Shown here: positions 60,982-64,000 of the stretch, piece after piece
How the letters are laid out: the number at the start of each line of letters is the position of its first letter
Position numbering within the stretch: the stretch's first letter is position 1
Assembly: GCA_965208965.1 (NCBI GenBank)
Contig: OZ242384.1
Coordinates: forward strand, 3,162,001-3,226,000
Length of the DNA: 64,000 nucleotides
Direction: 5' to 3'
Origin: Bin5 sp965208965
GTDB taxonomy: Bacteria > Chloroflexota > Anaerolineae > Caldilineales > Caldilineaceae
Translations under genes and position numbers: made by a program
Notes under the pieces: generated by a model
The model's database searches: none
What the model saw: only the letters and a program-made list of their open reading frames with translations
What the model was told of the DNA's origin: nothing

Positions 60982-62472
60982 ATGACTTTGACCGTGACAA
61001 CTGAACCACTGGATAGTCGCCAGCTCGCAATGACGATCGAAGTTTCAGAGGAGCGCATCGATCAGGAGATGCGTAAGGCTGCGCGTAAAATCGCTAAACA
61101 GGTACGCATACCTGGTTTCCGCCAGGGTCGTGTGCCCTTTCATATCCTGCTGCAATTCGTAGGTCGAGAGGCGATAATCGGCGAGTTTGTCGACGAATTG
61201 GGGCAGGACGTCTACAAAGAAGCGCTCGAGCAGGAAGGTCTGGAACCCTTCTACATTGGAAGTCTTGACAACGTTGACACCGAGCAGGCGGTCCGCTTCC
61301 ACTTGACCATTCCTCTGCCGCCGGAAGTAAGTCTGGGCGAATACCGCGACCTGCGCGTTGAAGAAGAGGAAGCCGAGGCGGACGAAGAACAGGTCCAGGA
61401 GCGCCTTCAGGCCATTCTTGAACAAAATGCCGACTACGTCGAGGCTGACCGCCCCAGCCAGTATGGGGACCTGATGACGATCGATTTGAGAGGGGTGGCC
61501 CTGGACGACGAAGGCAACGAGACAGAAACCGTTGTCTTCGATGAGGAAGACTGGGACGTTACGCCGGACCAGGAAAACCCCATGGAACCAGCCGGCCTGG
61601 ATGAAGAACTGGTGGGCCTTTCTTCCGACGAAGAAAAGAGTTTTGAGATTGCATGGCCCGAAGACAGCCCTAGCATGCACGCCGGCGCCACTGTGCGCTT
61701 TGCCGTCAAGGTTCACAAGACACAGGCTTTTGAAACGCCGCCGGAGATGACGGATGAGATCGCGCAGAACTTCGGTCCGGACTTTGAAACCGCCGCCGAC
61801 CTGCTCGAAGATCTTCGTGAAAACGCGCTCCAGGAAGCGAAACAACGGGCGGAAGCTGAACATGTCCAGAAAGTTCTACAGGAACTGATCGAAATGAGCG
61901 ACCTCGCCTATCCACCTGTAGCGGTGGATCTTGAGATCGACCGTATCGTGCGCAATAATGATATGCAGGTCCGTCAGATGGGGATGCAAGGGTTGCAGCA
62001 ATTCCTGGAAATGTCCAACCAAACAATCGAGGATTATCGCGAAACGTTGCGCGAGGATGCCGAAAAGTCACTCCAGATTGAGCTCGCGCTGGTGGAGTTC
62101 GCACAGCGTGAGAACCTGAAAGTCAGTGATGAGGAGTTCGAAGAACACATCGGCAATGTGGCCGGCCCTCTGCCGGAGGACGCTGACGAGGACGCGGAGC
62201 AGATGCGTGCCGACACGCTCGAAATGATGCGCGCCGACCACAGCCGTCCGCTAATTGACAGCGAAATCCTCAAGAGCAAATCGGTCAAGCTCCTGCTGGC
62301 GATTGCCCGCGGCGAAGATGTGCCGGAACCAGTCGCCGACGAGGTTGAGTCTGAGGAGGACGAGCAGTCCACCGAGGAAGACGCCACTCAGGGGGAAAGC
62401 TCAGCCATGTCCGAAGATGTTGAAGGTGAAGCCTCGGCCGAGGCGGCAGCAGGGGAGCCCGCAGACTCCTGA
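60982..62472 (+). CDS. tig: Trigger factor
   Basis: A 496-residue ribosome-bound chaperone and prolyl isomerase. The ribosome-binding signature is RKIAKQVRIPGFRQGRVPF near residue 40. The FKBP-like middle part is poorly conserved and rich in acid residues, and may have little isomerase activity. The C-terminal helical arms run to about residue 450. The last 50 residues are an acidic Glu/Ser/Ala tail absent from E. coli trigger factor. ATG 60982 follows GAGGCAAGG. It forms the conserved tig-clpP-clpX order. Confidence 0.95.
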   Translation: MTLTVTTEPLDSRQLAMTIEVSEERIDQEMRKAARKIAKQVRIPGFRQGRVPFHILLQFVGREAIIGEFVDELGQDVYKEALEQEGLEPFYIGSLDNVDTEQAVRFHLTIPLPPEVSLGEYRDLRVEEEEAEADEEQVQERLQAILEQNADYVEADRPSQYGDLMTIDLRGVALDDEGNETETVVFDEEDWDVTPDQENPMEPAGLDEELVGLSSDEEKSFEIAWPEDSPSMHAGATVRFAVKVHKTQAFETPPEMTDEIAQNFGPDFETAADLLEDLRENALQEAKQRAEAEHVQKVLQELIEMSDLAYPPVAVDLEIDRIVRNNDMQVRQMGMQGLQQFLEMSNQTIEDYRETLREDAEKSLQIELALVEFAQRENLKVSDEEFEEHIGNVAGPLPEDADEDAEQMRADTLEMMRADHSRPLIDSEILKSKSVKLLLAIARGEDVPEPVADEVESEEDEQSTEEDATQGESSAMSEDVEGEASAEAAAGEPADS

Positions 62473-62635
62473 GGACGGCGCTAACGAACGTCTAATGGAG
62501 AATAGAGCGTGCCCTACATTTCTCGCTGAATGCATCGCATACATTGTGATTGTTTCGAACCGTCGGTCGACAGCCGCACCGGCCGACTTCGAAGCCGATC
62601 TACCACGAGTTAAAAAGCCATAAAGGGGAGTTCAG

Positions 62636-63433
62636 ATGTTCCATCCTTTTGACGAAAAGCACTCGGCCCAACGGTCGCAGAAACTTGAAGAGACTGGTTC
62701 GACTGACTTTACGGGGCTCTCCGGCGGTCAGTTTCAGACGGGCGGCCTGACGCCGTCGAACATCGTTCCGATGGTTATCGAGAGCACGGGTCGCGGCGAG
62801 CGGGCCTACGACATCTACAGCCTGCTTCTGAAGGAGCGCATCATCTTTCTTGGTATGCCGCTTTCCGACCAGGTTGCCAACCTGATGGTTGCCCAACTCC
62901 TCTATTTGAATTCCGAGGACCCGAATCAGCCGATCCAGATGTTTATCAACTGCCCCGGCGGCCTCATTTACGCCGGCCTGGCCATCTATGACACGATGAA
63001 AATGATTCAGACCCCTATACATACGTTTGCTGTTGGCGTTACGGCCAGCATGGGTACCGTCCTGCTCTGCTCTGGCACCAAAGGCAAGCGCTACGCTCTG
63101 CCGCACGCGACGATCCATATGCATCCGGCCGGCGGCGGCGCACAGGGTTATACCGAAGATGTACGTATCGCCTTGAGAGAGCAGGAACGCCTTCAAACCC
63201 AGCTCTTTCACATCGTAGGTCAACAGACCGGCCATGCTTGGCAGGAGATCGAGGAGATCTTCCAGCGCGATCGCTGGATGAACGCGATCGAGGCTCGCGA
63301 TTTCGGCATTGTGGACGAGGTCCTCGGCGACAGCAGCGACATTGTCTCCGTCGTGGACGGTCTTGTCAGCGTGCCTACCCAGAACGGTTCGGAGCCCGTT
63401 GCCGAAGAGGAGCCCGAAGAAGGCAGCGAATAG
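62636..63433 (+). CDS. clpP: ATP-dependent Clp protease proteolytic subunit
   Basis: A 265-residue serine protease that degrades proteins unfolded by ClpX. The core shows VPMVIESTGRGERAYDIYSLLLKERIIFLG, catalytic Ser in VGVTASMGTVLLCSGT, His in TIHMHPAGGGAQG (second His aligned) and Asp in FQRDRWMNAIEA. Unusual: about 43 extra residues before the normal N-terminus and an acidic C-terminal tail of about 20 residues. The start is supported by AAAGGGGAG seven bases upstream. The N-terminal part may be a processed propeptide. Confidence 0.94.
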   Translation: MFHPFDEKHSAQRSQKLEETGSTDFTGLSGGQFQTGGLTPSNIVPMVIESTGRGERAYDIYSLLLKERIIFLGMPLSDQVANLMVAQLLYLNSEDPNQPIQMFINCPGGLIYAGLAIYDTMKMIQTPIHTFAVGVTASMGTVLLCSGTKGKRYALPHATIHMHPAGGGAQGYTEDVRIALREQERLQTQLFHIVGQQTGHAWQEIEEIFQRDRWMNAIEARDFGIVDEVLGDSSDIVSVVDGLVSVPTQNGSEPVAEEEPEEGSE

Positions 63434-63466
63434 CTGGAACTGTAGACTTGAGTGGACGGTTCCTGG

Positions 63467-63491
63467 CGCGGCTGGCTGCCGGACAGCCGCG
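63467..63491 (+). other. Hairpin between clpP and clpX
   Basis: CGCGGCTG (63467-63474) pairs perfectly with CAGCCGCG (63484-63491), 9-base loop. No T-run. It could adjust relative clpP and clpX message levels. Confidence 0.35.
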
Positions 63492-63569
63492 AGCGGATGG
63501 TTACAGGTTTCGACACACGCGGCCGCGGCTGTGCTCTGTAGGTGGACAGGAATAGTACCTGGTAGTGCG

Positions 63570-64000
63570 ATGAACGTATGCTCCTTTTGCGGTAAAGAAG
63601 AATCGGAAGCCCAGCGGCTGATCGCCGGGGATAATGATGTCCACATCTGTGACGAATGTATCCGCCTCGGCGCCGAAATCCTCGACGAGGAAGGCGTAGG
63701 GGAGAGCAGCGTCTCGAGCAGCTCCGCCCCACTCGCTGCCAAACGTGTTCCCAGCCCGCGCGAGATCGTCCAGAGCCTGAATCAATATGTAATCGGCCAA
63801 AACAGGGCGAAGAAGGTTCTGTCAGTCGCAGTTTACAACCACTATAAGCGAATCTTTGGGGGCAGCGGAGCGTCCGGGGAGCGCTGGCGAGAGAGTCAAC
63901 TTTCCCCGAGTCAGAGAGATATTGACCTCGTCCCCGGCGAAAAAAATGAGTCCCGCTCTGAACCTGAGGCTCAGGACGAAGCGGACGAGCAGGTAGAGCT
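63570..64000 (+). CDS. clpX: ATP-dependent Clp protease ATP-binding subunit ClpX (5' part)
   Basis: The first 143 residues of the ClpX unfoldase; the gene continues past the window. The N-terminal zinc-binding domain is complete: CSFCGKEESEAQRLIAG then VHICDECIRLGAEIL, four Cys. It is followed by SPREIVQSLNQYVIGQNRAKKVLSVAVYNHYKRI, the start of the AAA+ module. Between that and the expected Walker A there is an acidic insertion (from residue about 100 to the window end) longer than usual. The start is ATG 63570. Confidence 0.93.
   Translation, partial: MNVCSFCGKEESEAQRLIAGDNDVHICDECIRLGAEILDEEGVGESSVSSSSAPLAAKRVPSPREIVQSLNQYVIGQNRAKKVLSVAVYNHYKRIFGGSGASGERWRESQLSPSQRDIDLVPGEKNESRSEPEAQDEADEQVE

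Overview
The window looks like a GC-rich bacterial chromosome. Gene content and protein style (duplicated nuoA, DUF4013 and DUF2165 membrane proteins, TIGR00027-type methyltransferase, HEAT-tailed QueG, CoxMSL dehydrogenase, frequent TTG/GTG starts) fit Chloroflexota, perhaps a Caldilinea/Anaerolineae-like lineage. That placement is inference from the proteins only; no rRNA or tRNA gene is visible.

Layout. (1) 1-9406: complex I genes. A nuoA on the minus strand leaves the window at base 1. A divergent plus-strand operon carries a second nuoA, then nuoH-J-K, a small TPR/membrane protein and nuoL-M-N. (2) 9411-15281: an aldo/keto reductase, then a plus-strand set of methyltransferase, cupin thiol dioxygenase-like protein, HpcH/HpaI aldolase and a polar amino-acid ABC transporter (binding lipoprotein and permease, no ATPase). 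(3) 15395-17675 minus: ammonium transporter followed by two P-II genes, one broken by a 19-nt deletion in the T-loop. (4) 18087-20489: pdxS and pdxT separated by a PIN-domain toxin-antitoxin-like pair. (5) 20683-30429: DUF4013 protein, queG, rpsO-pnp, lepB, a fused AI-2E exporter/HAD phosphatase and a DUF2165 protein.

(6) About 31.5-49.95 kb is a distinct block lying inside a split comEC gene. The C-terminal beta-lactamase-like half of ComEC is at 30496-31425 and the N-terminal/membrane half at 49829-51283, both on the minus strand. The block looks AT-richer and contains dispersed palindromic and direct repeats and several gene remnants. It encodes a two-component pair (hybrid kinase plus sigma-like-HTH/REC protein), a carbohydrate-type ABC importer without its ATPase, an FG-GAP/ASPIC lipoprotein, and a catabolic set: two amidohydrolases, a Rieske protein, an LLM flavin oxidoreductase, two MDR dehydrogenases and a Gfo/Idh oxidoreductase. 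It is either a horizontally acquired catabolic island or an assembly chimera; both edges need to be checked.

(7) 51590-55590: coxM-coxS-coxL-moaD, a molybdenum hydroxylase operon closed by a strong terminator. (8) 55718-64000: a small acidic orphan protein, a solitary beta-class DNA methyltransferase, endonuclease-type mutL with a nearly leaderless promoter, a DUF457-like membrane hydrolase, and the tig-clpP-clpX proteostasis cluster (clpX runs off the end).

Several promoters share an extended -10 of the form TGnTATAMT (588, 58115, 60303, 51465), probably the housekeeping type here. No CRISPR array, tRNA, rRNA or intact insertion sequence was seen.
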